From: Nelumbo lutea
Taxonomy: Eukaryota > Streptophyta > Magnoliopsida > Proteales > Nelumbonaceae
DNA: 64,000 nt
NCBI GenBank assembly: GCA_022828595.1
Contig: JAKGHH010000005.1
Span: 52,757,655 to 52,821,654 of the forward strand
Direction: 5' to 3'
The position numbers were made by a program, and so were the translations under genes. This document shows, piece by piece, positions 37,364 to 48,670 of this stretch (the stretch's first letter is position 1; every line of letters starts with the position of its first letter). The notes under the pieces were generated by a model. The model ran no database searches. It was not told the origin of the DNA and was given only the letters and a program-made list of their open reading frames with translations.

Positions 37364-39232
37364 TCACAAGCTCGGAGGTACATCTTGCTCGCCCTCGAAA
37401 GGCACTTCAACGATACCCGAAGGCCCTGCCTCATCCTTAGAATCCGGTTCACCATTAGCCGCGTTGGCCATCTCCTGAGTAATGCGCAAAGTAGTTATGG
37501 TGCTGATGTCGAGCTCGGGGTACGTGTTCCTGATCATCCACCGGCTCAGTTTAAAACCCCTTCTATACAAGCCCACTATCAGGTCGTCAAAGCGTGGCGA
37601 GGCGATATAGTCATCGACAACCTTCTTCTTGGCATCCTCGATGCCCTGAGAAAAGATCTCAGTCCTCTCCCTAATATCCTCCTGAAGGTATTCGACCTGA
37701 TGCTGCAAGTCTAGCCTCAAGTCCGCCATGTGCATCACCACCACTCCCATGGCCTCGGTATCTCTCTAAGACCTCGCCAGCCTGGCCTTTGCAGTGCGAG
37801 AAGCCACTTCGGCAGCACGTGCCCGCCTCGAGCTCCTTTCCGCTTGGGCCGCTAAAGCATGAATGGAGTAGTTCACCTACCAAAAAGAAAAATAACAACA
37901 AAGTTAAAAAGAGTAATAGCGAGAAAGGTAATAACGAGGAGCCCGACAAGAAGTCGCTGACTTACCACCATGGCATAAGAGGCAGCACGCCCAACTACGT
38001 GGTTCAAAGGAAGCTCGGCCCACGCCGCGACCTCCTCAGGGTAAACGGTCTCCCTACTTTTTTGAAGAGCGTGGTTCGGTGACAGCACACTCCTGAACTC
38101 GTCTTGGCCTCCCAAGCTTGAAGGCCCAGCCCGGGTATAAGCAGCCTCGGTGTAAGGGGCCTCTGCTGCTTCTTGTACTGGAGGGGCCATCTCGGGCTCC
38201 CTAGGCGGAGCCATTAGCGGAGAGCTCGGTACCTTGGACTCCACATCTCGGAGCAGTTCAACACGAGTCCATTTGGCAACTTGCTTCTTCCTCTTCATGG
38301 CATGAAATAGGTTCCCACCATGAGTCTTTTCTGCGTCCATCACACCTGCAAAAAGAGCTCGAAATCAGGAAAATGAAAGAATGGAAAGCAAAACAAAAGG
38401 CAAGCCTCTGAGCAAAGAACCTACCCGAACTCAGGTCGGCCTAGATGAGCTTGGCCTCCGTCAGGTAATGATGGCATTTTAGCCCGAGCCAGGCTCTGTC
38501 CTAGAGGCCCTTCGTCATCTCCTTATCTAGCGTAACACCGGGGTCAGGAGCAGCCAACCCCCACCCGGTTTGGAACGACCACCCCATTGCACTTCGTACC
38601 CCGAAGTAGTCCCGTTTCCATGCTGGGACCTTGTTAGGAAGATCGTGTAAAAGCTTGAACCCCGGGCGAGGAGACAGGTAGTACGCTTGCCTATGCCTGG
38701 GAAGGGGACCCGCTTGCTTCTTAAGCATGAGAATAGAAGAGAAGATCTCCAGGTCTAAAGGCAGAATGTGTTCGCAAAAGAGGGAGATAGTCCCAACCAA
38801 ATTGCGAATAGAATTCAGGTGGAGCTGACCGACGGTGACGCCGAAGTGTTTCATAACCTCAATGATAAGAGGGTGGAAAGGTAGGCGCAGCCCTGCGAAG
38901 AGCTGCTCCCGGAATATCACGATCTCGTCAGGACCGTGTTCCCAAGGGAAGTCGCCCGAGGGTATAAAGTAAGTATACTCCCTAGATAGGTTGAACTGGG
39001 TGATAAGGGAGTAAAGCCCCTCAGGCGTAATGGTTGAGGACCCGAACTTGTCTAACGTCCGACCTCGATAGGAGGAGGACGCTAAACTACCCGAGGCGAC
39101 TCAGCCTACGGGTTTGAACTCTTCCTCGAGCTCTACCTCGGGCTCACTAAGGTTGTTGGGAGATGCAGCTCGATTCGTGGAACCTGCATCTGACCCCCTC
39201 AAGAAGTTGTCTAAGCTGTCCGAGCTAGACAT
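37364..39232 (-). pseudogene. Antisense gene of Tat element E2, three exons
   Basis: Starts MSSSDSLDNFLRGSD (ATG 39232-39230). Exon 1 runs to 38425 at a donor GTTCGG|GTAGGT and carries VIFREQLFAGLRLPFHPLII and LNSIRNLVGTISLF, the same domain as in E1. Intron 1 is 38346-38424, ending TTTTTGCAG. Exon 2 (38345-37966) has MDAEKTHGGNLFHAMKRKKQ and Pro/Glu-rich sequence. Intron 2 is 37877-37965 (GTAAGT...TTGGTAG). Exon 3 (37876-37364) starts VNYSIHALA, with a coiled coil, GFKLSRWMIRNTYPELDIST and an acidic tail ending DVPPSL. In-frame stops near 39102, 38500 and 37766. Role unknown; E1 shares exon order, splice positions and promoter. Confidence 0.78.
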
Positions 39233-39373
39233 CAAGAGGAAAGGAAAACCAGGAAGAAAGTAGTGACTCACCCAGAAAAAACTAACGGACTACGGAAGGT
39301 TGACGCGAGCTAAAACTTGGATGCGAGCTCAAGAAGCGAACGCAGGAGAACGACAATGGAAAGCGACTGGGGT

Positions 39374-39388
39374 CCCCCACTATTTATA
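39374..39388 (-). promoter_or_regulatory. TATA box of the E2 antisense gene
   Basis: TATAAATAGTGGGGG on the minus strand, about 150 bp before the ATG at 39232. Identical to the sequence at 11818-11832 in front of the E1 antisense gene. Confidence 0.7.
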
Positions 39389-39475
39389 TCCATAGTGACC
39401 GAAAACCGATGACTCTGATCGAGGCAAACCCAACAGCCCACGATCAAGCTGACCGCACGCCTCCTAAGACCGAGA

Positions 39476-39700
39476 CGTGACTGGCCGCACATCTTTAGAA
39501 ACTGAAGCAGCGCCGGTGCACATCTCCCAACATTGAAGGCACCAGTGGCGCATTTTTCAAATTTGAAATAACGCCCGTCGTCACGTCTCCCAGCATCGAA
39601 GGCAACAGTGGCGCAATTTTTGAATTTGAAATAACGCCCGTCGTCACATCTCCTAGCATTTAAAGACGGCTTGGCGCGTTTTCTGATTTTTTGGCGCTCG
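39476..39700. repeat. Tandem repeats upstream of the E2 antisense gene
   Basis: A unit of about 70 bp with CACATCTCCCAGCATTGAAG, GGCAACAGTGGCGCA and TTTTTGAATTTGAAATAACGCC occurs about three times (near 39500, 39570 and 39640). It lies between the antisense promoter and the polypurine tract. E1 shows no matching array. Confidence 0.7.
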
Positions 39701-39838
39701 AGGAATCCGGAAATCTCCTGATGCACGCACACTTCGCGCCATCAGTCAACCGGTTTGAAGTACGGGTCAAATCCACCCGTCACCTCACGAACTCCCCGTG
39801 CCAGGGCAAGACCCTTAGCGGGAGGAGTGGGGGGCAAT

Positions 39839-40616
39839 TGACGGAGGAAGATTTGGCCCGACCTCTTGGCCACCCAACACGTGGAAGCAACCGAGGGTGA
39901 CCTGGCATGAGCAACAGCTCGGCACGGCAGTGCGCTCAAGGTGCGAGCTCCGAGAGGAGGAACCAGCGGTCCGAGCTCCCCAAAAGGAGCCCGAACTCTC
40001 CCTTTTATCTCGAGCCTTACAAGGAGCGCAAAGGGCAACAACTCGAACTGGCCCACCCCAGGGCAGTTCGGGCCACACTTCTATCTGAACTCAAGACTTC
40101 ACCTCGCACACCACTCCAGCACTTCATCTCCAAGCTGCCGAACTGAACAACCATACCTGACACCAAAGGAGTCAGTATCCTAAGGCGGCGCACCTAACTG
40201 ACTTAGGATCTGACGCTTGACAGTCGCACTTCAATGGCCACCTGCCACCGCCACCTCCAGTTACAGAGACAGCTCCGACAAAGAGAGCAGTGGCAGTTGT
40301 CTGCCCCAGCAGAGGTGATGACACCCAAACTGGCAGAAGTGCAGAGGTAATGATACCCGACCTGACAAGAGCTTGGGAGTGAGTGCGCAAAGTGGTTATA
40401 AAAGGCCCTCTTCCCCCCAAGAATAAAGGTACTTGATAACTTTGCGCCATCTGGTTTTTTATCTTGCCTTTGAGAAAATACTAACTTGAGCTTTGGAGCA
40501 CTCTCACTGGGTTCCTCCCCGGAGACTACTCGCTTTCTTCCCGATTTCAAGCACCTTTTGCTCTAGTCAGAGGCAAGATCGTTGACAGCTAGGACCGACC
40601 GGATTGTGCTCCATCA
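39839..40616 (+). repeat. 3' LTR of E2 (778 bp)
   Basis: Starts TGACGGAGGAAGATTTGG directly after the polypurine tract GGGAGGAGTGGGGGGCAAT (39820-39838) and ends GTGCTCCATCA. A TATA-like TTATAAAAGGCCC lies at about 40395. The duplicated host segment follows at once. Confidence 0.92.
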
Positions 40617-40617
40617 A

Positions 40618-41100
40618 GTTTAGACAGAAACGATCGAAATTTCATTTCCAACAATCTGTTTGGTTCGGCACTAATGTCAACTCGCCCATCACTAACCACT
40701 TGCACTATAAGCCAAGTATTAAAATCAGCTAACCACTTGGCTTATAGTGTAGAATTTATTTACACTATAAGCCAAGTATTTAATAGAATTTTTGGTAAGA
40801 AAATATCATGGTTTTCAAAACCGAACTAGACCAGACAGTCGGACCAGAAAAACCGATAACCGGTCAGGCCCCCGAGTCTGTTACATTAAAAACCAGAAAT
40901 CTTTAAAAAACATTAAAAAAGTTAAAAAACCGCTAACCTGGGCGGTCAGACCGCTAAACCGTTCAACGGGCAGCAGTTCGTGGATTCTCTTTTTTATTTT
41001 CAATGTTTTAAATAAAATAAAAAAAAAACAAAAAATAAAATTACTTTAATATCCCCATCCCAAATCAATTAATCGAATGTAGGATTAGAACCCTATTTTC
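40618..41100 (+). repeat. Right copy of the segment duplicated around E2
   Basis: Matches 29887-30368. It differs by a palindromic replacement at 40733-40782 (arms ACTTGGCTTATAGTGT and ACACTATAAGCCAAGT around AGAATTTATTT) and by an extra 26 bp (CGAACTAGACCAGACAGTCG and on) at about 40822 that the left copy lacks. Confidence 0.85.
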
Positions 41101-42000
41101 ATTCTAACCCTTCCCTCTTCCCTTCTCTCGGCCCTCACACCCAACCGACCACCTACGGCTGCCAGCACCTCCGGCATTCGACGGTGATACACACCGACCG
41201 ATGGCTGAATACGATGCTCATGGACCTAAGGAGTGATCAGATTGCCAATCCAGATGCTTCCTTAGTTCCTTTTGTAATCGGTGTTTTGAACACACTGTGT
41301 AGCTTTGTAGGTTAATAACAAAGGCAAATATGAGTACAACGAAGAATCGTCATACAACTTGTTTTGAGACTGAAGAAAAAAACGAGAGAGATTGCGTTCA
41401 TTTCTTCACTCTCTATTCATCATATATCTAGGTTTCAGTTTAGAAAAGGGCATTTTTCAGATTAAAGAATTGAAAGTTTGGACTACTGTTATCATCATAT
41501 TCATAGAGAATTTTGATTAAGTTGGAATTAAGGGAATGTATAAAACAAAACATTGAACAAATGGTCTATGTATATAGTTCTTGAATCTTGAGCACCCTAT
41601 CCTAAAACCCAGTCCAACATAAGGTAAGTCCAAACACAGACGGATCTAAATCCCAAAACAACTCAGATTGAGTTGTGTCTGCAAGGAGAGTGGACAAGGG
41701 GCAGGGGTTCCAAAAATTAAAAAAAATGGCTTATGATAAAGAATGTGGACCAAGTAGAGATGTAAACTGTAAATGTTCCTTTTACTTGCTTACATTATAA
41801 ATAGGTGTCTGGCTGGGCACCTGTGACCTCACTACTCAACCTAAGACCAACCTAAAATAGAATTAAGCTTAAGTTTTAAGCCTAAGCAGCCCAGTTCATA
41901 GCCGAAAAAAAACCCAGTCCAACCTGAACAAAAGCTAGTAGAGTTGAGTTGGCCCACCTAAGTTGCATTTTCCACCAATTCGAAATTCTGCTATTTGATG
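41101..42000. other. Intergenic spacer
   Basis: No gene seen. It contains pyrimidine-rich and GC-richer patches (CTCTCGGCCCTCACACCCAACC, about 41130) resembling 24050-24430 in word use, then ordinary AT-rich DNA. Confidence 0.35.
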
Positions 42001-43260
42001 AATTGTCCACATTGGCCACTGTGGAGAAATAGTTCAGGCTGTCCAGTTAGTTTCTCAAATAATTGATCTAGTTACAACCCTTTTCTAGTTAAAAGATGTG
42101 TTTGTTGGTACTACTGTTTCTATTCCATGAATGTAAGTTCTTTTCTCTGATCAATATGTTTTATCACCAACTTGCCCTACCCCGACTATGCCCACTCATG
42201 GCCTGAACCTGGAAGAGTTGTGCTTGGATTTAGCTTGAACGACTTCACCTCAGGTGACGACCATATTATAATCAAATTAAATTCTTGTATGATTTCTCAT
42301 CTCATTTCAGTTGTTTAAAAAGTGACAGTAGGATGAGGGGTTTTGGCGAATCATAAGTGCAATAGCTGGTCGTTCTTTTTTGACTTTAGGATCCTTACAT
42401 ATCTATGTGATCGGTTTGCTGATGATCTTTTGATTTTTGGCAAATTAATGCTCAATGGCTGAAATTTATATCATTCATGAACAACTCAACCCTTTCTAGC
42501 GAAGGGAAAGAAATCAATCATTACAAGTTTTCAATCTACTTTGTGCTAATTAACATTCTTTGTCATAGAGGAGTTTCCTAAGATATATACCCATTCATTC
42601 TGCCATTAATCACCATGCAAAAATTAATTCTCAAAGAAATCCTCTGCTTCCGTCATTTATTGTTAATTTCAGAGATACTGGAGAGAGAGAGAGAGTTTTA
42701 TTTATTTACCATAAAAATTACTTAATATAGCTTATTTTATTACTTACGACTCAACCACATGCATGGATGAACTGCACATCCAAGTCATCGTTCAATCTAT
42801 GCCTTGGGCATGGTGATTGACGAATTTATTCCAAAGTTGCACAGTAGAGCAAACATCTAAATACACCCAACAGTCATTAAACGAGAGCACAGAGAGGAGA
42901 GAGAGAGAGCTAGAGAGGGAGAGAGAGAGAGAAGAGATGATTGATTCGAGATTTGTTAATTAGTCCATACTTCTGGGACGTTTCCAATTGCTTCAAGGTA
43001 TATGGCCACCTCCACCTCCAGATCCATAGCCTGAACCAGACCCAGACCCATAGCCAGACCCTGAACCATTGCCAGAACCACCTCCACCTCCACCGCCACC
43101 ACCGCCTCCGCCCCCACCAGAGCCACCACCACTGCCACCTACTCCACCACCATGTAAACAAAGAAAGCAAAAGTGGTCCATATAACTAAGTGGTGGTACA
43201 TATTGTCCATGAATAGAGTCATTCATCTCTCCCTGTAAGGCTGTAATTGGATACATCTTG
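42001..43260. repeat. Segmental duplication, copy 1 (with GRP-b)
   Basis: Aligns to 51741-52811: shared words include AATTGTCYA...TTGGCCACTRTGG, AAATAATTGATCYARTTACAA, ATAATCAAATTAAAT and TCCATAMTT...GGGACGTTWCCAA...GCTTCAAGGTATATG. Its right part (42690 on) also matches 61530-61990 (ACTCAA...ACATGCATGGAT, CACATCCAAGT, CAGTAGAGCAAA). Confidence 0.75.
42993..43256 (-). pseudogene. Glycine-rich protein gene, C-terminal part (GRP-b)
   Basis: A frame ending TGA at 42993 encodes about 50 residues of Gly/Ser/Tyr repeats (SGNGSGSGYGSGSGSGYGSG, end GGGGGHIP). The open frame extends upstream to a Met at 43256, but that part (MYPITALQGEMNDS...) lacks glycine and any signal peptide, so it is probably unrelated sequence joined to a 5'-truncated gene. 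The 3' untranslated region is shared with GRP-c and GRP-d. Confidence 0.6.
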
Positions 43261-44791
43261 TACTTAGCTCAAATTCTTAATAGCCTTGTGAATATGTTGT
43301 ACCCGGCCAGGCAGGTTGATCAATCAAGCCTCTCTATTTTCTAACTTGACCTTAGAACATTCAGTTTCCTTCTATGACATTTGCATCTCCACTCCATATC
43401 TTCTACTCAGAATCTTCCCACATTCCTATGACACGGCGCAGTGCATTAGGAACATCTACCCATGAATGACCATGAGAGAGATCTTTCAATGTGTGAAGAA
43501 TTTGTGGATAAGAAATTTGAGTTCTTAACTCTAAGCCTGTGGTTCTGATATACCATCGCTTTAGGAATGATTGAACCGCATCGGGTCGTGTTGGGGAAGA
43601 TGGGGTCACTGTAACTTTGGAAGAGAAGCTCTAAGTCACGTCTGAAGACACTGTCTTTAGAACGTTATTTGCCTCCACTCAGTTTTACTGAGTTTGTGGT
43701 TGGGTTACAGGCAAATTCGTTCCCAGGATACAACAGAGCCTTGGGCGAGAATCTGCAACCAGCAAAGTTGAAGAGTCTCCAGAGAAACCTTCTGTGAGAC
43801 TGTAGCAGACCGGACTAAGAGAGAGAGAGAGTTAATTTCGAAATTGTGTGTTTTGGAGTTTGATTCATTCTCCTTAAATAATTTGTGAAGAGGTATAAGG
43901 AAAAGGTAGGTGCTGGTTTAGAGAAGGCACCTTAAACAGTCACAATTTCAACCACTGTGACTGTTTAAAAAGTTGTTAACTGGTGACTGTTAACTTTGAA
44001 TTGTGCCTCTTGATCACACCAGATCGAATTGTGACCGTTGATCTCATCAACGGTGATCAATGGTCATCAACGCACCAAAATCAGAGCCGCCCATCGCGAG
44101 CCACGCGGGTGCGAACAAAGTGCGCTTCTAAAACGCCTCATTGCGACACACACACACGCACACACGCGTGTGCGTGCATTGCGCGGTATCAAATCTCCAT
44201 ACTCTCCTCTACTAATTCTAAGGAGTGCAAATCAGCTCCTATTGAAATATTGAAAACAAACCTTGTAATTATCCAATGTGGGATAAGTTCAAAACTGGTT
44301 TTTTTTTTTTTTTTTGTAAGAGAAAAACTGATTTTCCAACCAAGTGTGCAGGTGCAATTTCTCATGTAATAGACCAATCAAACCCATTGGATTTAATCTC
44401 TTATGAGATTAAAACCCAACAGGTCGGTCCTCAAAGGCAGCGGTTGTATTTTGACCGTTTTTCTTGTAGTGTTAGTCTACTTTAAAAAGAGTTTTTTTGA
44501 AGGAAAATGTAACCTAGGCTGTTTTTGATTTAACAGAAAATAAGAGAAAAACACAAAGTTGATGGAAAGTTCTTAATTAATAGGCTTCGTTTGGGAAGAC
44601 TTTGAAAGTCCAGCTACAAACTGACCCAAGCTATCACGTGGACATTGAGTTTGCACCAGCCTGAATATCTGAATATGGACATTTACCACCCAATTAGACG
44701 AGAGTGTTGATGTAGACTTTGATACGGATCAAATATCTATGAGGGTACAGGGTGCAGTTTTCAAAAACCTATTTGTTATGGGTTTTTCAAA
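43261..44791. other. Spacer with possible old LTR
   Basis: No supported gene. On the minus strand TTATCCCACATTGGATAATT (about 44263-44282) is a word often found in plant Copia LTRs, and the region 43830-44420 has LTR-like content, but no second copy or ends were found. Also present: a short (CA)n/(CG) alternating tract at about 44148-44180 and a T-run at about 44299-44316. A 68-codon frame at 43403-43609 (minus) is unassigned. Confidence 0.3.
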
Positions 44792-45574
44792 GGCAAATTG
44801 TCTAAAATTCATCAAGAATTTTCAGTATTCCTCTTAAATTCATCACAATTTTTTAAAATGTTTAAAACTCAACATATCACTAACTTTATGTTAAACAAAC
44901 TAACGGGTGTTAAAATATTACCATTTTAACCTTCACAAAAAACATAAAATATATACAAAATAAATTAATAGGTGTTAATATATTATCATTTTGATATTTA
45001 GACATGAGAAAAAGTTCAAAAAAATATTTTAAAATATAAAATACATAAAAACATAAAAATTACAAAAAATATAAAAAATTATAGAAATTGCAAACAAAAT
45101 AAAAAATTGTTTTCAAATTATAGAAACTATAGAAATTTAAAAACAAAATCAGAAAATAAAAATTGTAAAAAAAAACATCAAAAATTTTAGAAAAACACAA
45201 AAATTGCAAATAAATAACAAAAAATACAAGAAAATTTATAGATTGTAGAAAATAGAAAAATGTAAAAAAAACAGAAATTATAAAAAACATTGGAAATTAT
45301 AACAAAACACTAAAAATGCAAAAAAAAAAAAAGAAAATTGAAAATTGAAAAAGACCAATTTTCCTCTAACTCACCATTCAAGGGTAATTTGGCCATGAAA
45401 ATTGTTATTTATACTGACCTGGACACCTCTGTTAAGAAGCATTAACGGTGCACTAATGGAATGTGAGTTTTGGAAATAAAAACTTACTGACATTGTGAGT
45501 TTTAGACATTTTGAAAAGTTGTGGTGAGTTTAAGGGAAATGTTGAAACTCATGGTGAGCTTTAGACAATTTCCC
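44792..45574. mobile_element. Mutator-type MITE with ~90-bp inverted repeats
   Basis: The left end GGCAAATTGTCTAAAATTCA and the complement of the right end GGGAAATTGTCTAAAGCTCA stay alignable for about 90 bp. A perfect 9-bp target duplication TTTTTCAAA flanks it (44783-44791 and 45575-45583). The middle is A-rich with no ORF and resembles the A-rich stretch at 22620-23400. Confidence 0.88.
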
Positions 45575-45915
45575 TTTTTCAAATACACCACATAATAGCA
45601 ACAACATCAATAAGATGATTGTTGGTGGTGTTCTCATATTACCTTCGAATAATTTAGAAATACAATGTGATAAAGGAAGTGAATAGGACTGGTCAAGGTT
45701 CAAAGCTTCAACACCATACATACACCTTGTATCGTATTGTATTGGCAATTGGCCGATACAGTTTTTTAAGGCATTTTAAGTAAATGTGTTGTTTTAATTT
45801 TAATGGTTAAGTAGTAAATTAACATCAAAAGGGGCCTGTTCTAAAATTCTGAAAATAAAATAAAACAATACGATGAGCGAGGTTCAAAGTACTCATATAC
45901 GGTTGTATTAGGATA
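45575..45915. other. Short spacer
   Basis: No gene. It contains TTGTATTGGCAATTGGCCGATAC (about 45737), a word type also seen near 55470-55500 (GTATCAGCTGATACG), perhaps from an undetermined repeat. Confidence 0.3.
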
Positions 45916-47378
45916 CTAGCAGGGACCTATGCAGTGTACGTGAAAATCTGAAAGATTGAATAATTTTATTTATTATAAATTAATAATAATAAATTTTTGT
46001 TAATTAACTAAAAGTATTGAAAGCTGTTGTTAATATTTAAATTTTTAATAATTGTATTTTTCATTTAATGTTGATTTACAAAAAATAATTATTGTTAATT
46101 TAATATGAACAAATATTTAAATTAATAATTATTAATTTTATTAATCATTTGTAGTAATTTTAATACTTGTTATAATTTTCATTATTTTTAAAAGTAAATT
46201 TTTGTTGACTTTAAATAAATAGAAATAATTATAGAAGCTAACATTTTTATTAATTTTACTAATAATTAGGTGGGTTCGGGGGAAGGCACCCACTCCTCAT
46301 CAAGGATGAAGAATCCTAGAATTTTCCCTATCCCGTCCCTAGTGTTAGGTAGGTTTAAGGCAAGTCAGCCACTCCACGTCAACCCAATATTCAATTTGAT
46401 GACAAAATTTATCAAAACGATATACTATGTATATCAACAACATGGTAAATTTCTAAAAGTACACAAATTTTCTTTAATTTCCAAAAATGTAATTTTATTA
46501 AAATTTTGGAAAATTTATTACATTTGTGTAATTTTGAAAATTTATTGAAATTTATTTTTAAATTGTTATTAAATAATTTATTTTATTTTTAAATGTTTTA
46601 CTTATAGAATTACACTAATTTATCTTTTATTTTCTAATATAAACTAATCTATAATTTTCTTTTTCCAATATTATACTAATTTATCTTAATAATTTACAAC
46701 GAAAATTACATAATTTTTCAATAGTTTTTGAAAATATATTAAAAGTAATAAATTTTCCTAAAATTTTTAAAACATTCCAATAATTTTCAATAATTATTTA
46801 ATACATTTTGAATAAAATTTAAAAAATTAATATCTTTTAATTTTCAAAATTTTATTTTATGAAAATGTAGTTTTATGAAAACTTTTGAAAATTTTATTAC
46901 ATTTGTGTAATTATGGAGATTTTACTAACAAAATTACAATAATTTATATTTTATTTTCCAATATAAATTAATTAATAATTTAATTTTTGAACATTATAAT
47001 ATTTTATCCCCCATCTGTATTCAGTTATTAACTACAGTAATAGTAATAACTAAAATTTTATACTTTTTGGTAATTGTTAAATATAATTCTCAATTTTATA
47101 GGAATTAGTTACAGAGTTTTCAATCTCTACAAAATGTTGTTAATTAATATGAATATAACAATATTTCCTCAAAATACTTTAAAAAATCATGATGAGTTAA
47201 TTAATAACAATATTTATTATTTTTTGATAATTTACTAACTGTATTTATTAATTTTTGGTAATCACTATTTAATACTCATTGAATAAGGGTTGAATTAAAT
47301 ATTAATCATATTTAACTATTTATTAAATAATATGAATATTTTAAATGAGATAGAGTGGATATAGATTAAGGGCAGAGA
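45916..47378 (-). mobile_element. Non-autonomous Helitron, 1463 bp
   Basis: On the minus strand it starts TCTCTGCCCTTAATCTATAT and ends AGGTCCCTGCTAG, between a 5' A and a 3' T as Helitrons insert. The 3' hairpin is degraded (CGTACACTGCATAGG). It shares 5' and 3' ends with the copy at 62210-63959. The inside is very AT-rich with no Rep/helicase. Confidence 0.65.
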
Positions 47379-48069
47379 TTTTAGAAATTGATTGTGGAGT
47401 GGGGTAACGTGATACATTACTAATAACTTAGAGGAGATACCTTAGAAGAGAGATTTTAGGAATATTTTTAAGTAGTTGGGTTGGGAATGGTTGTTAGACA
47501 ATGTATGCCCTTAGTTCCAATCAAATTGATGTATAGACACATTTACTGTAAATGAATAAAAGTACATTATTGTTTCATTTTAATAATGACATGTTTCCGT
47601 GTATTTACCCCTTAAATTGGACACTTATGAGACTCATGTTAATTTAGAATGTTCTCAGCCGTTGGATAGACTTGGGGAGTTTATCATGTCAAAGCTGACA
47701 CTGATGTGCTGCCAAATAAGTCATGTCAGCTTGTCTCAGTTGCTGGGGTTAGACCTGAAACACATACAGTGTGTATTTGGATGAAACTTTGAATGCAAAC
47801 CATTTTCCACTTATGCCCTGAACCTTGGAGATTGATGATCAGAACTAGAAAGTTACACATAACCTCGGACTTGATTATGGTACTGCATTAGGTATTGGAT
47901 TGGGTTATCTTTTATATGCCAATCAGTGAGATCCATCAAGGGTCAAAACTTGGGTATGTTAGGGTTGTTTGAGAATTCACCTGAGTGGATGATCATAGTT
48001 ATAGGATCGGCCCCTTTGTTGGACTAAGTGAATGATAGGGTTCACATTCTCTCTAATGAAAACTTAACG

Positions 48070-48521
48070 TCTCTTTGGCATTGATGTCGTTGCTCTAGAA
48101 AATGGCGACACATCAATACCACGTCGGAAAAAAATGGTGCTCTAGGAAACACTTGTTTGTTTAGAACCGTTTTTTCATAAAAAATGGAGCTCTAAGCCAT
48201 GCCTTGGAAATTGGGAAGGCGTGGCTTGGAGCAACACCGAATTTGGTGTTTCCTGGAGATACAACTTATTGCTGCTAACAAGGACATGAGGTGGTAATGA
48301 CAGGGACATGATGTGGCACTAGATAATAGGTACTAGTACTGAAAACGTTTCCTAGAGCATTGGTACCAAAAAGAAAATATTGTTGTTGCTCCAAGAAACG
48401 CCCTACCTGGCAGCAACGTTTCCAAAAAAAAATATTATTTTTTGAGAAAACAATGCTTCCATCCCACACATCAGCAATAGAAAATGGTATTGTATATGCA
48501 GTATCAATGCCAAACATATAC
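48070..48521. mobile_element. Tourist-like MITE nested in the old LTR
   Basis: The ends CTCTTTGGCATTGATGTC and (complement) GTATATGTTTGGCATTGATA form an inverted repeat centred on TTTGGCATTGAT, with CTTAA at both flanks. The inside has paired words such as TGCTCTAGAAAATGG and TTTCCTAGAGCA. No ORF. Confidence 0.65.
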
Positions 48522-48670
48522 TTAAACTACCAGTAGTGAATTTCAACTGTGTTTGAAATCTGATTTTGCAAAATATATTTATGATATATTTATATATATT
48601 AATGTTTTATGAAAAATATTTGCAAAATGTTTTAATTCTTAAGATTCATCCAAGAAGAAAGTGTGACACT

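Larger units (their letters stand above)
30369..40616 (+). mobile_element. Ty3/Gypsy retrotransposon E2, Tat clade, with antisense gene
   Basis: Same plan as E1 but on the plus strand: 5' LTR (30369-31102, lacking its first ~43 bp), gag, protease, RT, RNase H, second RNase H, integrase, a minus-strand antisense gene, polypurine tract (39820-39838) and 3' LTR (39839-40616). LTR sequences differ from those of E1, so the two are related but separate families. Direct copies of a ~480-bp host segment flank it in place of a 5-bp target duplication. Scattered stops show it is dead. Confidence 0.93.

Noticed and set aside
30369..40616. Endogenous plant virus
   Set aside because: Domain order, LTRs and dual RNase H are those of a Tat Gypsy retrotransposon; no movement or coat protein gene is present.
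40808..41290. Complete Mutator MITE from ATGGTTTTCAAAACC to GTGTTTTGAACAC
   Set aside because: The right end is only weakly similar and no 9-bp target duplication was found.
43830..44420. Possible Copia LTR with TCCCACATTGGA
   Set aside because: Only one short word supports it; no second LTR, ends or target duplication.
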